Shown: positions 50,089 to 59,698, counted from the stretch's first letter. The stretch: DNA of 64,000 nt from Mariprofundus sp. (GCA_021772835.1 JAJFLE010000068.1:1-64000), one strand, 5' to 3'. Numbers and translations: made by a program. Notes: generated from the letters alone by a model not told the origin.

Positions 50089-51855
50089 TCAGTGTTTGTT
50101 TAACGACTCCAATAAGGGATGCAAATGTTGTTCATAATGTTTCCATAGTTTAACTGATTGTTGGTGCATGGGCTGTCGAACCTGTGCAATACTGGCAGTT
50201 TTTACCGCTCTCTCCGTGTTGTGGAACGATAGACACTTTTCATCCCACGCCAGTTCACAATGTTGCAACAGGTCTTTGATCTGCTCTTGAGGATTTTCTA
50301 CGATTTTCTCATATTGGACGTCATAAATACTGTTCTCCGGAAGTACCTGATGCCAGTGATCCATCAGGGTTTGATAGCAGGCATAATATTCCCCAAGCTC
50401 TGACAGATCATAGGCATATCGTTGTGAACTGCTAAAATAGTTTTTGTAGATAGAGAAACAGTTATCCAAAGGGTCACGTTGACAATGGATGATCTTTGCC
50501 TGCGGAAGAATGGTTTTGATGACGCCCAGATAGAAAAAATTGTGGGGCATTTTATCGCTAATAAACCGGCTATTTGCTGAGTGAGATCGCATTTTTGAGA
50601 TGTATGCATCACCCATTTTTTTTAGCTCATGCGCATTTAATTTTTTAATGTTTTCCAGAAAGTTAAAACCACTGGCGGCGTCTCCTTCGCAGGATTGCCA
50701 GACTATCTGTTTCAGGTATTCAAGCTCGCCCGCACCATAAACCTGAGCATGACTGGCAAGAATCTGCTCCACCAGGCTTGTGCCGGATCTCGGCATGCCT
50801 ACGATAAATATGGGTGTTGCATCACTGTTGCCTGAATCAGCATATTGTCTCATATAGTGTTGATCAAAGATGCTCATAAGCAACTCGAAGAAAGCCCGAT
50901 CCTCTTTTAGTGTGTAGTTGTAGGAGGATCTGAAAAGAGTATTTGCTTCGCTCAGGTATGCAAATGCCGCATCATACTGGCCAATATCCTCATGGATTTT
51001 TCCTAAAGCAAAACCCAGGTGCATTTTTTTATCCTTAAGCAGATCCGGGTTTTGATACAATGCTGTAAATTTTTTCGTTTCATCATCGAGGCAGGCGTAC
51101 TTTTTCAGGCGAGACAGACAACGAAAGGCTTCCGTATAATCCGGTTTGATGCTCAGGGTCTTGCAGTAGGCGGCCTGGGCCTCCTGTATTTTTCCCTGTA
51201 TGGATAATATGTTAGCAAGGTTATAGCAGTTACTGGCATTCTGAGGACTCATATGCAGGCTGTGTTTCAGTATGGCTTCAGCGTCCTCCAGCCTGCTCTG
51301 CTCTTTTAATGCTATGGCAAGATTACCGTAAGCTTCATGGTAATCGGCATCGACAAGTATGGCCTCACGTAGTGATTTTTCAGCTTCAAGAAGCTGTCCC
51401 TGTTTCAGCCATGCCACGCCAAGACTGTTATGGACACTCGCATCATTTGGCATGATCCGGACGGCCTGCCGGAATGCGATAACTGCAGCCGATAAATTCC
51501 CTTGTTGCAGCCGGGTATTGCCAAGCTTGCGGTATGCATCAGCCTGATCAGGCTGGCTTCGAATGATCTCCTGATAACAATTGGCGGCATCCTCTAATTT
51601 GCCCATGGATATACAAATCGTTGCAAGATTATCGAAATACAGTGGGTGTATGGTGGGGCTGCTGTGGATAGCTTTTAAGAGCAGTTGAGCTGCAAGTTCA
51701 TGATTGCCGGACTGATGGGCCAGCAGGCCCATCAGGTGGTTGGCATCAGCATGATCCGGATCATCCTGAAGGATTTGTGAATAGATATCTGAGGCCTGTT
51801 GTAGTGCCCCCTGTTGATGAAAGGCTATGGCTTGCTCAAGTGAGCTGTCATTCAT
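50089..51855 (-). CDS. TPR protein with C-terminal sulfotransferase domain
   Basis: A 588-residue protein. Residues 1-330 consist of about nine TPR units; residues 346-588 are a PAPS-dependent sulfotransferase domain with the 5'-phosphosulfate loop IVGMPRSGTSLVEQILASH (GMPRSGTS at 353-360) and a 3'-phosphate block around RDPLDNCFSIYKNYF. It would sulfate a glycan, peptide or tyrosine. No signal peptide, so cytoplasmic. The first 65 residues closely match the head of the next protein upstream (QAI-x-HQxGALQQAxDIY, DPxHADANHLxGLxAHQxG), indicating duplication. It starts 2 bases after the stop of that gene and ends an operon of three TPR-headed enzymes. Confidence 0.88.
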   Translation of the reverse strand: MNDSSLEQAIAFHQQGALQQASDIYSQILQDDPDHADANHLMGLLAHQSGNHELAAQLLLKAIHSSPTIHPLYFDNLATICISMGKLEDAANCYQEIIRSQPDQADAYRKLGNTRLQQGNLSAAVIAFRQAVRIMPNDASVHNSLGVAWLKQGQLLEAEKSLREAILVDADYHEAYGNLAIALKEQSRLEDAEAILKHSLHMSPQNASNCYNLANILSIQGKIQEAQAAYCKTLSIKPDYTEAFRCLSRLKKYACLDDETKKFTALYQNPDLLKDKKMHLGFALGKIHEDIGQYDAAFAYLSEANTLFRSSYNYTLKEDRAFFELLMSIFDQHYMRQYADSGNSDATPIFIVGMPRSGTSLVEQILASHAQVYGAGELEYLKQIVWQSCEGDAASGFNFLENIKKLNAHELKKMGDAYISKMRSHSANSRFISDKMPHNFFYLGVIKTILPQAKIIHCQRDPLDNCFSIYKNYFSSSQRYAYDLSELGEYYACYQTLMDHWHQVLPENSIYDVQYEKIVENPQEQIKDLLQHCELAWDEKCLSFHNTERAVKTASIAQVRQPMHQQSVKLWKHYEQHLHPLLESLNKH

Positions 51856-51857
51856 GC

Positions 51858-53579
51858 TTATGGCTCCTGCACACGTACGCCATGTGTCCTGCCAGATATG
51901 TGATTCAACCCTGTCGCATCGAGATGCTTGCAGGCATGGGCAAGAAAGTCCGGAGCAAGGTGAAAGGGGTCAATATGATGTATGCCATTCGAAACCCCTC
52001 CCGTTGCGACTGTATGCCCGTAGACATCAATGAATCTGCATTGTGAGGATGCGGCTGCTTTGGCCAGACTGGTGTTGAATAATTCAACTGTTGTTAAATA
52101 GGCCAGCCTGTCACTTTCGCAGAAGTGCTCCAGCGAACAGGATGGGGCGGGTACTCCGTAAAAGATAATGTTGAGCTGCTTCTTCCTGCTTTCATGCAAG
52201 ATAAAGTGAACAAAGTTGCCTACCAGTGATTCAATAGCGTTTGCCAGATCTGTATCATGTTTCTTATGGGCAGGGAAAATACCTTCGTTGCTGCGGCAGT
52301 CAATTTCCCCCATCGATATGATGGCTGTATCGCCATGCGACAGCTTTTGCAGCACACAATCAAATGCTGCTTTATATCTGTTTGGCCCATGTTGACTCAA
52401 ATGCCATGCTTTGCAGCCCATGATCAAGTGGGAAACAACTTGATATGTGTTGGCATCGAGTTCAAGAACAGTGCCTGTGTAGGACAGGCTATGGCTATCC
52501 CCAATCATGTGGATATGCGATTTTCCGGATACGGTATACAAGGAGGGATGCTCGTTTCTGAATGCCACCAAGGCTTTCAGGAATTTGTAATAGCCCATTG
52601 CACTGTATGTCACCTTATCAGTGATTGTTTGGCTTAACAGGGGGGCTGCCATACTCAGGATTTGGCCGCATGCATCCACATTGCCATCCATCCAGGCAAT
52701 GATCGCCTTTGAGATCAGCATCTGATTACGGGAATCCGTCGATAAATCGGCTTTTGTCAAAGCGGAGTCCAGTACGGCATCCCAATCCGAGCTGCGTTGC
52801 TGAAAATGAAGCGCATCGGTTAACTGTTTATAGGCCGCCGTATATGATGTGTTGTATGACAGGGCCTTCTGGCAGGCTGATTCTGCCTCTTGCAGGCGAC
52901 CTGTATCCTGCAATGCTATTGCGAGATTGCAGAGGATTTCAAATCGTTCCGGAGCAATCTTCAGTGCGCGGTGGTAATAGGATATGGATTGATCCAGTTG
53001 GCCAATGTCCCTATGCATGATGCCAAGGCTATTCAGTGTTGCGACACTGGCAGGATTCAATTGCAGCGCTTTCTGGAAGCTTGTGGTGGCTTCCTCCATC
53101 CTCTTTAGTTGAGCGTATGCATTGCCCAGTTTGTTGAGGATTTCAGTGTCATTGGGGGCGATAGATAACGCCTTCTGATAGGCAGCAAGCGCTTCATTGT
53201 TCCGGCCTGTCCGCTCCAGTGCAATGCCCAGATTGATGTGAGCTTTTAAATCGCCAAGGTTCAGTCGGATTGCAGTTTGAAATGCTGTTATGGCATCATC
53301 CCACTGCTCCAGCGCCATTCTGACAATGCCCAGATTACAGAAATAGATATGATGCGATGGATTGCTTTCAATCGCGTGTAGAATCAGCTGCAGAGCAGCC
53401 TCCTGATTGCCGCATTGATGCGCAATCAGACCGAGCAAGTGGTTTGCATCGGCATGCTTCGGATCGGTGGCAAGCATACGCTGATAGATATCCGCTGCCT
53501 GCTGAAGTGCCCCCGCCTGATGATGCTCAATCGCCTGTTGTAGCAGATCTGCTTTCATGTGCTGTATTTCATCGTACAT
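51858..53579 (-). CDS. TPR protein with C-terminal SGNH/GDSL-like domain
   Basis: About 573 residues. The N-terminal half (to about 270) carries about seven TPR units and the C-terminal part contains an SGNH-hydrolase-like domain: the nucleophile block MIGDSHSLSY (GDSHS at 360-364), an SMGEIDCR segment, and a late HIDPFHLAP block with the Asp/His pair. Such domains de-esterify or O-acetylate glycans. The start is uncertain: 53579 is used here; a reading from 53672 would overlap the upstream gene and 53558 is also possible. No ribosome site is convincing at any of them, so coupling to the upstream gene is likely. Confidence 0.78.
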   Translation of the reverse strand: MYDEIQHMKADLLQQAIEHHQAGALQQAADIYQRMLATDPKHADANHLLGLIAHQCGNQEAALQLILHAIESNPSHHIYFCNLGIVRMALEQWDDAITAFQTAIRLNLGDLKAHINLGIALERTGRNNEALAAYQKALSIAPNDTEILNKLGNAYAQLKRMEEATTSFQKALQLNPASVATLNSLGIMHRDIGQLDQSISYYHRALKIAPERFEILCNLAIALQDTGRLQEAESACQKALSYNTSYTAAYKQLTDALHFQQRSSDWDAVLDSALTKADLSTDSRNQMLISKAIIAWMDGNVDACGQILSMAAPLLSQTITDKVTYSAMGYYKFLKALVAFRNEHPSLYTVSGKSHIHMIGDSHSLSYTGTVLELDANTYQVVSHLIMGCKAWHLSQHGPNRYKAAFDCVLQKLSHGDTAIISMGEIDCRSNEGIFPAHKKHDTDLANAIESLVGNFVHFILHESRKKQLNIIFYGVPAPSCSLEHFCESDRLAYLTTVELFNTSLAKAAASSQCRFIDVYGHTVATGGVSNGIHHIDPFHLAPDFLAHACKHLDATGLNHISGRTHGVRVQEP

Positions 53580-53619
53580 ATTGTCTGCTTTTGCGGCAGG
53601 TTCGGAATGCTCAGCCACC

Positions 53620-55905
53620 TCATAGTTCTGATTCCCCCGACTCTTCACCGGGTAGTTTTTTTTCAGCGACAAGATTCAGGCTGATGCGTTTACCTGCAAA
53701 CTCCATATTACTCGTGTCATTGAACAGGCCAAAGCTCGATACCATGCGAATGTTCTCAAAGCCTGCCTGTGCAAGGAAACTGGCCAGAATCTCTGCGTTG
53801 TATCCCACCTTGTGGAAGTCATAGGCATCGACCTGACCTCCGAACATCATGCGCATGACCATATAACGATCCTGAGGCGCTAATTCTTTATTTAGAAACA
53901 GTTCACACAGTACATCGAGATCAGGGACGCTGGCATAGATGCAGCCGCCGGGTTTGAGAACCCTATTCCACTCAGCCAAGACTTGAGACAACTCTTCCTG
54001 ATAGCTGAAGTGTTCCAACACATGGGATGAATAAAGCGCCTCGAAGGTATGGTCCTCAAATCTTGACAGATCATTGGCATTGCCGATGTGATTAACGATA
54101 TCGGAAGGAATTGCATCAAAGATTTCCCATTCGGGCTTAACCTCCCTGCCACCGATATGCAGCTTTCGGGCTGCGCTTGTTTCACTGTTTTCTGTTTCGG
54201 CTGCATCTTCTCGCAGCGCCAGCGGCAGTGGCAGACCTGTTTTGTCGACCCAGGCGTCACAAATAAGTGCTTCTAATTGTTTTGTGAAAAGCTGCGGATT
54301 GCGCAATATGGAGTGCTTGAACAGCGTGATCAGACAAAATCGTATAATCGACAACCCCGCCGGGTTTTGACTCAATTCAACCGCTTTTTCAATATACTCA
54401 TCTTTGCTGAAAGCGATGCTGCCTTCATATCCGATATTTTTCAGGATGGAGTATGAAACGCGCTGAGCATGACTTTGACCTACCAGTGTCAGGACGGGTA
54501 CACCTGTGGACAGGGCATCGCAGGTAGTCGTGGTACCATTGTAGGGAAACGTATCGAGCGCGATATCCACGTCATTATACATCTTGAAGTTATCTTCATA
54601 TCGTTCGGTGAAACCCTGTATTTGAAGGCGATCTTCAGAGATGCCATGCGCTTCAAACTCTCGCATGACATTATTCCTGATCATTTCGCTAGCGAAGTCT
54701 TTTGCTTTGAGAATCAGTCGGGAGCCTTCAACGCGATGAAGTATTTCACACCAGGTCTGTATGACCTCCGGATTTAATTTCCTGACATGGTTAAACGAGC
54801 CAAAGGTTATATAACCCTTCGTCGTTGCGGGGGTTGTCTTTGAACTGAACCCTGAAGTATCAAAGCCGTAGCAGATAAAGCTTTGAGGCATGCGAATCAG
54901 CTTCTCAACATAATAATCGTCACTGTTCTCATCGGCATAATGATCTGTAATACGGTAATCTATCGTACTGATACCTGTCGTATTGGGATAACCGAGATAG
55001 GTGATCTGAACGGGGGCGGGGCAGTGTGCCAGTGCAGCAACCCGGGTATTTGTGGTGAGCCCGCCCAGATCGATTGCAACGTGAATGCCGTCGGCATGGA
55101 TACGTACTGCCAGTTCGGCATCAGACAGTTTTGTAACATCGATAAAGTGATCGACATTGCTTCTGATGTGCTCGGTAACCATATCTTCTCTGGCAAGGTG
55201 CGCATAACAGTAGACCTCAAATTTATCCCGAAGATGAGTGGAAATGATCTGGTTGATAAAACAGCCAACAGGATGGAAGTTGAAGTCAGCCGAGATGTAA
55301 GCAACTTTCAGGCGGCCACCAAGATTTTGCTTGGCGGGGTAAGCTGCGGGTTTATTATGCATTCTTGTTTTAACGACAGCGTCACCAAATTTACGGTGAA
55401 GTTTGAGAACAGAAGTCTGGTCGATATCAGTCAAAGCACAAGTTTCAATAAGCAGGGCAGGCAGCATGTCGGACAGAATTTTGCCTTCGATGCCCGACTG
55501 GATAATCTGCTTCTGGTATTGCCGTGCTTTATGCCAGTCGCAAACACCAAGGTATGAGCGAAAAACCATGAGTCGTTCATTGGGTGAGAGGATGTTTCTG
55601 CTGATCTCTTCCGTCAGTGCGAGCATTTCATCGTATTTTCTGCTGTCACGGTAAGAAGACCAGAGCATCTGCCTGATCTCAATGTTGCGGGGCCCCATAC
55701 GATAGGCATGTTTCAGGTAGCCAATGGCAGCTTCATATTGCCCCTGAAAATAGTGGCATTTACCCGCTTCCAGCAGCAGCTCAAGGCTGGATATTTCACC
55801 ATCGTACTGGTCCAGACGTTCGTATGCCTTCAGCGTTTCTCCATTTTTGATGAGCTTGCCGAGTTGTTTGGCCAATCTGTTCTGTGATTTTGTATGACTC
55901 TGCAT
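53620..55905 (-). CDS. O-GlcNAc-transferase-like GT41 protein fused to a methyltransferase
   Basis: A 761-residue fusion. After a short helical repeat region (about 1-190), residues 200-560 form a GT41 (SPY/OGT) glycosyltransferase: KVAYISADFNFHPVGCF with the catalytic-region His, APVQITYLGYPNTTGISTID, FGSFNHVRKLNPEV, and DIALDTFPYNGTTTTCDAL with the UDP-contact block. Residues 595-760 are a class I methyltransferase-like domain: LHIGGREVKPEWEIFDA, YSSHVLEHFSYQEEL and WNRVLKPGGCIYASVPD. A single polypeptide could thus add and methylate a sugar. Start at 55905 chosen for AGGG 7 bases upstream; 55911 and 55938 are alternatives. First gene of the three-gene operon. Confidence 0.87.
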   Translation of the reverse strand: MQSHTKSQNRLAKQLGKLIKNGETLKAYERLDQYDGEISSLELLLEAGKCHYFQGQYEAAIGYLKHAYRMGPRNIEIRQMLWSSYRDSRKYDEMLALTEEISRNILSPNERLMVFRSYLGVCDWHKARQYQKQIIQSGIEGKILSDMLPALLIETCALTDIDQTSVLKLHRKFGDAVVKTRMHNKPAAYPAKQNLGGRLKVAYISADFNFHPVGCFINQIISTHLRDKFEVYCYAHLAREDMVTEHIRSNVDHFIDVTKLSDAELAVRIHADGIHVAIDLGGLTTNTRVAALAHCPAPVQITYLGYPNTTGISTIDYRITDHYADENSDDYYVEKLIRMPQSFICYGFDTSGFSSKTTPATTKGYITFGSFNHVRKLNPEVIQTWCEILHRVEGSRLILKAKDFASEMIRNNVMREFEAHGISEDRLQIQGFTERYEDNFKMYNDVDIALDTFPYNGTTTTCDALSTGVPVLTLVGQSHAQRVSYSILKNIGYEGSIAFSKDEYIEKAVELSQNPAGLSIIRFCLITLFKHSILRNPQLFTKQLEALICDAWVDKTGLPLPLALREDAAETENSETSAARKLHIGGREVKPEWEIFDAIPSDIVNHIGNANDLSRFEDHTFEALYSSHVLEHFSYQEELSQVLAEWNRVLKPGGCIYASVPDLDVLCELFLNKELAPQDRYMVMRMMFGGQVDAYDFHKVGYNAEILASFLAQAGFENIRMVSSFGLFNDTSNMEFAGKRISLNLVAEKKLPGEESGESEL

Positions 55906-56225
55906 AACCATCCCTGACTGAATACCCTGCCATCTCATTAATAATGATTGGACAAGGATTCAAACTGTTGTGGCAACACTGCTCAGTACAGCATGTCTGC
56001 CCATGACAATTTTTCTGCGCTATGAATAAGCAAGTATGAGACCAGCCTGATCAGGAGGCACAGATCCATCAGCTTCTCAGCCTGATCCGGTAACGGCATG
56101 TAACCTGCTTACCGGTATTTTAGATTATGGCGTATGGCAGAGGGCGCACGACAGAAGGAGGTGCTGATTATCTGTACCGTTTATGAGTCAGCCACCTTCG
56201 GGCTTGAAGGTTTATTGGAGCGTTG

Positions 56226-58313
56226 ATGAAGATTTCACTCAGTCAGTTGATAGAACTTTATAATAACAGGCAGTATGAAGAGGTGGAGCAATCCAGCCGT
56301 CGTTTTTTGGAAGCTGAGCCTGAGCATGCTTATGGGTGGCATCTTGCTGCGGCTAATGCCATGCAGATGGGCCGGTTGGAAGTCGCGCTTGAACGTGTTG
56401 CGAAAGCTGTGGTGTTATTGCCTGGAGAAGTCAGCTTTTTGAATACTCAGGGTAGCATCTACCGTCAACTCGGGCAGTTGCAGCAAGCGTGTGATAGCTA
56501 TCAGAAGGCCGCCACGCTTGATTCTGCAAATACGGACACCCTCTATAATTTGGCAAACCTCTACCGGGATATGGGCGATAGCGCTAAGGCAATTGAACTC
56601 TATGGCAAGGTGCTCGAACTCGATTCCCGGTTCCATGCGGCGCGTCTTAACCGCGCTAACCTGTATCGTCATATAGGCGATGCTTCATCGGCAGAAAGCG
56701 AGCTGCACTCACTCATGACTATGGGGGGAGGCACTGTGCAGGCGCTCTTCGGTCTGGGGCAGGCAATTCTTGATCAGGGGCGATATGCGGAGGCAGAGGG
56801 CTGTTTCCGACAGGTTTTGCAGCATACTCCCGATGATATGGCTGCTGTGTTTGCTTTGGGCAATGTGCTTTGGTCTCAAGGGAGAATTACCGAGGCCGAG
56901 AGTTGCCACCGTCAATGTGTAGGGCAGATGCCCGGTTTTTACCAGGCATGGAACAATCTCGGTAATGATCTGCGTGATCAGGGGCTGCAATTGGAAGCTT
57001 TGGATTGTTATTACAAGGCGATCGAGCTGCATCCGGAATATATGCAAGCGCATTCCAACCTGCTGCTGGAACTCAATGCTGTTCTTGAGAATGGTGGGCG
57101 GCTGTTGCAGGAGCATCTTCGATGGGATCGTCAGCATGCCGGGGCTCTGCTTCAACCGCGCAGCTTTCACAACGACAGATCGCCGGATAAGGTGTTGAAA
57201 ATCGGTTACGTCTCTTCCGACTTTTGTCACCATTCGGTAGCGTTTTTTATTGAAGGCATTTTAAGGCATCATGATGCGGAACGCTTTCATATCACCTGTT
57301 ATTCCAACCTGCTTAAACCTGATGAAAAAACAGATACTATCCGTTCGCTTGCAGATTGCTGGCGTGAGATAGGATGTTTGTCGGATGATTCCGTGGCAGC
57401 ACTGATATGCGAAGACGGAATTGATATCCTTGTTGACCTGTCCGGTCATACAAGTCATCACCGCTTGCTGGTTTTTGCCCGTAAGCCTGCTCCGATTCAG
57501 GTTACATATCTGGGATATCCGGCAACAACGGGCATGCAGGCCATGGACTATCGCATAAGCGATACTATAGCTGACCCGGCCGCTAGCGATGCGTTTCATC
57601 GTGAAAACGTGATCCGATTGCCTCGTTGTTTTATTGCATACTCACCATATGAGTATGCACCTGAGGTTTCAGCGCTTCCAGCGGACAGCGCGGGTTTTAT
57701 ACGTTTCGTGTCATTTAACCATCGTCTTAAGATTGGCCCGGATGTTATAAAATTATGGTCGCGTGTGTTGCATGCCGTGCCGAACTCCCGATTGATGGTC
57801 AAACATTTCTCATTTATTGATGACGTGATCCGCAAGCATTTTCTCGACCTGTTTTCGCAGCAGGGAATTTCACCGGAGCGCATAGAGGCCTTTGCATGGG
57901 CAAAGAGTCCGGAAGAGCACTTGAGCTATTACCACAGGGTGGATGTTGCCCTGGACAGCTTCCCTTATAATGGAACAACTACGACCTGCGAGTCTCTCTG
58001 GATGGGGGTTCCTGTGGTGACGCTGGCAGGTGGGCTTCATGCAGGGCGTGTGGGCAGCTCACTGATGCGTAGTGTGGGGCTTGCAGATCTGGTTGCCTGC
58101 GATGAAGACGCATATGTGGAGATCGCTCGCAAATTGGCAGAACAGAGATCCAAGCTGAGAGAGATTCGATCTACACTCAGGCGTGATATGCTTTTGTCTG
58201 AATTGTGTGATTCGGTGTCCCTGGTCAGGGCGCTGGAGAGCGAGTATCGGAAAATGTGGCAGCATTGGCTGGACGCAGAGGATGGCCATAAGGAAAATCG
58301 AGCAAAAAATTAA
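56226..58313 (+). CDS. TPR-containing O-GlcNAc-transferase-like protein (GT41)
   Basis: A 695-residue cytoplasmic protein with about eight TPR units (1-290), then a GT41 domain (about 315-670): KIGYVSSDFCHHSVAFFIEG, IQVTYLGYPATTGMQAMDY, VSFNHRLKIGPDVIKLW, then DVALDSFPYNGTTTTCESLW and LHAGRVGSSLM. Bacterial relatives glycosylate flagellin or other surface proteins at Ser/Thr. It reads towards flagellin, whose start is 208 bases away, and its stop codon is part of the first sigma-28-like promoter. ATG at 56226 has GGAG 6 bases upstream; the TTG just before it is less likely. Flagellin as the substrate is inference from position. Confidence 0.9.
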   Translation: MKISLSQLIELYNNRQYEEVEQSSRRFLEAEPEHAYGWHLAAANAMQMGRLEVALERVAKAVVLLPGEVSFLNTQGSIYRQLGQLQQACDSYQKAATLDSANTDTLYNLANLYRDMGDSAKAIELYGKVLELDSRFHAARLNRANLYRHIGDASSAESELHSLMTMGGGTVQALFGLGQAILDQGRYAEAEGCFRQVLQHTPDDMAAVFALGNVLWSQGRITEAESCHRQCVGQMPGFYQAWNNLGNDLRDQGLQLEALDCYYKAIELHPEYMQAHSNLLLELNAVLENGGRLLQEHLRWDRQHAGALLQPRSFHNDRSPDKVLKIGYVSSDFCHHSVAFFIEGILRHHDAERFHITCYSNLLKPDEKTDTIRSLADCWREIGCLSDDSVAALICEDGIDILVDLSGHTSHHRLLVFARKPAPIQVTYLGYPATTGMQAMDYRISDTIADPAASDAFHRENVIRLPRCFIAYSPYEYAPEVSALPADSAGFIRFVSFNHRLKIGPDVIKLWSRVLHAVPNSRLMVKHFSFIDDVIRKHFLDLFSQQGISPERIEAFAWAKSPEEHLSYYHRVDVALDSFPYNGTTTTCESLWMGVPVVTLAGGLHAGRVGSSLMRSVGLADLVACDEDAYVEIARKLAEQRSKLREIRSTLRRDMLLSELCDSVSLVRALESEYRKMWQHWLDAEDGHKENRAKN

Positions 58314-58338
58314 AGAGTCTATTCACTCTTCCCGATAT
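58311..58338 (+). promoter_or_regulatory. Flagellin promoter P1, sigma-28-like
   Basis: TAAA, 16 bases, CCCGATAT. The -35 TAAA overlaps the stop codon (TAA) of the OGT gene at 58311-58313. Confidence 0.6.
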
Positions 58339-58394
58339 ATTCTCTTACAAGGGCTGAGGAACAGGTCGGGTAAAAGGATGAATCGAGAAAAAAT

Positions 58395-58421
58395 TAAAGA
58401 GTAGATTTTTTTATCCGATAC
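58395..58421 (+). promoter_or_regulatory. Flagellin promoter P2, sigma-28-like
   Basis: TAAA, 15 bases, TCCGATAC. The second copy within the tandem duplication, 101 bases before the flagellin start. Confidence 0.65.
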
Positions 58422-58521
58422 ATACATTTACAAGGACTGAGGAACAGATCTTGCAGGGGATGATCCCCAACGTGACAAGGCATGAAGTCGATCACGCAAC
58501 ATACACTAAGGAGAGAACACA

Positions 58522-59685
58522 ATGGCACTATCCGTCCAAACCAATAACGCGGCAATGACCGCACTGAAAAATCTTAACACCAATAGCATGAATATGAATC
58601 AGTCACTGGAGCGTCTGTCTTCCGGCTTCCGTATTAACTCGGCTGCTGATGATGCTGCAGGTTTTGCTATTTCATCCAAACTGGATGCTCAAAATACCCG
58701 TATGAAAGCAGCGGCACTGAACGTGACCCAGGCTCAGGCCATGGTTAAAACTGCTGATGCAGGTGTGAATGAGATTCAGAACATGGTAACACGTCTGCAG
58801 TCTCTGGCTACGCAGGCACAGTCCGCCAATAACGGTGGCGAACTGGCATCTCTGGATGCAGAACGCAGCAAGCTCGAGTCTGCCATCAACAAGATTGCGG
58901 GCAGTACTGAGTATAACGGCACAAAACTTCTGAATGGTTCAGCTGGTGCTGCGATCACAGCAGGCTCTACTGTTGATAATACTACCACCAACGGTATTTC
59001 CAGCATCACAGCAAATGGTGCAGCGGCAAGTACCACGTTTACCATTTCATTTGTGGATCAGGCTACCGGCACTACGTTTAACGCCGGTGATTCGATTCGG
59101 GTTACCGATGGTACCAATACTTCATCTGTAACCATTGCTGCAGTACCAACGGGTCAGGCTACCACTTCTATCTCAGTGGGTGGCTTTGATATTGTTCTTA
59201 ACGGAACTCTGGCAGCCAAAACAACCGCTTCTGGCACTGGTTCGATTGCCTCAACCGGTACACTGATAACTGGTGCGGGCGCAGCTCAAACCTTCCAGGT
59301 TGGAGCGGGCACTGGCACTGACAATCAGGTTTCAGTGGCATTCAGCAACAGCTACACTACCTCTGGTCTGGGTATCGGTGGCACTAACGATCTTACCACA
59401 TCTGCAGGAGCTACGGCTTATGCCGCAGAGTTGACTACTGCACTGAACAACCTGGTCTCTCAACGTGCCGATCTTGGTGCAACACAGAACCAGCTTGGAT
59501 TCGTAGCAGCTAACCTGGCAACCGGTATTGAGCAGGCAACTGCTTCGGTATCAACAATCAGGGATGCTGATATGGCGGCTGAAATGGCCAACTTCACGAA
59601 GAACCAGATACTTACACAGGCTGGTACTTCAATGCTTGCGCAGGCTAACCAGGCTGCACAGAATGTACTTTCACTGTTCAGGTAA
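58522..59685 (+). CDS. fliC: Flagellin
   Basis: Filament protein of 387 residues, exported by the flagellar type III apparatus without a signal peptide. The conserved D0/D1 ends are visible: SLERLSSGFRINSAADDAAG and GFAISSKLDAQ at the N-terminus, and IRDADMAAEMANFTKNQIL, then AQANQAAQNVLSLFR at the C-terminus. The variable middle (about 135-330) is rich in Thr, Ser and Gly, a typical acceptor surface for O-glycosylation; this fits the adjacent GT41 genes. A strong AAGGAGAG site and two sigma-28-like promoters precede it. Confidence 0.97.
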   Translation: MALSVQTNNAAMTALKNLNTNSMNMNQSLERLSSGFRINSAADDAAGFAISSKLDAQNTRMKAAALNVTQAQAMVKTADAGVNEIQNMVTRLQSLATQAQSANNGGELASLDAERSKLESAINKIAGSTEYNGTKLLNGSAGAAITAGSTVDNTTTNGISSITANGAAASTTFTISFVDQATGTTFNAGDSIRVTDGTNTSSVTIAAVPTGQATTSISVGGFDIVLNGTLAAKTTASGTGSIASTGTLITGAGAAQTFQVGAGTGTDNQVSVAFSNSYTTSGLGIGGTNDLTTSAGATAYAAELTTALNNLVSQRADLGATQNQLGFVAANLATGIEQATASVSTIRDADMAAEMANFTKNQILTQAGTSMLAQANQAAQNVLSLFR

Positions 59686-59698
59686 GATTCTGGCAAAT

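Larger units (their letters stand above)
58296..58455 (+). repeat. Tandem duplication of the flagellin promoter region
   Basis: Two units of about 85 and 75 bases, starting with AATCGAG at 58296 and 58381, share AAAAATTAAAGAGT, a -10 region and GAGGAACAGRTC. The first unit contains the final codons and stop of the OGT gene; the second has an equivalent short reading frame (NREKIKE) ending in TAG. It doubles the promoter. Confidence 0.8.

Noticed and set aside
58183-58404. Gene ending in NREKIKE after the OGT gene
   Set aside because: It is out of frame within OGT and its end is the duplicated copy of the OGT 3' end; no ribosome site.
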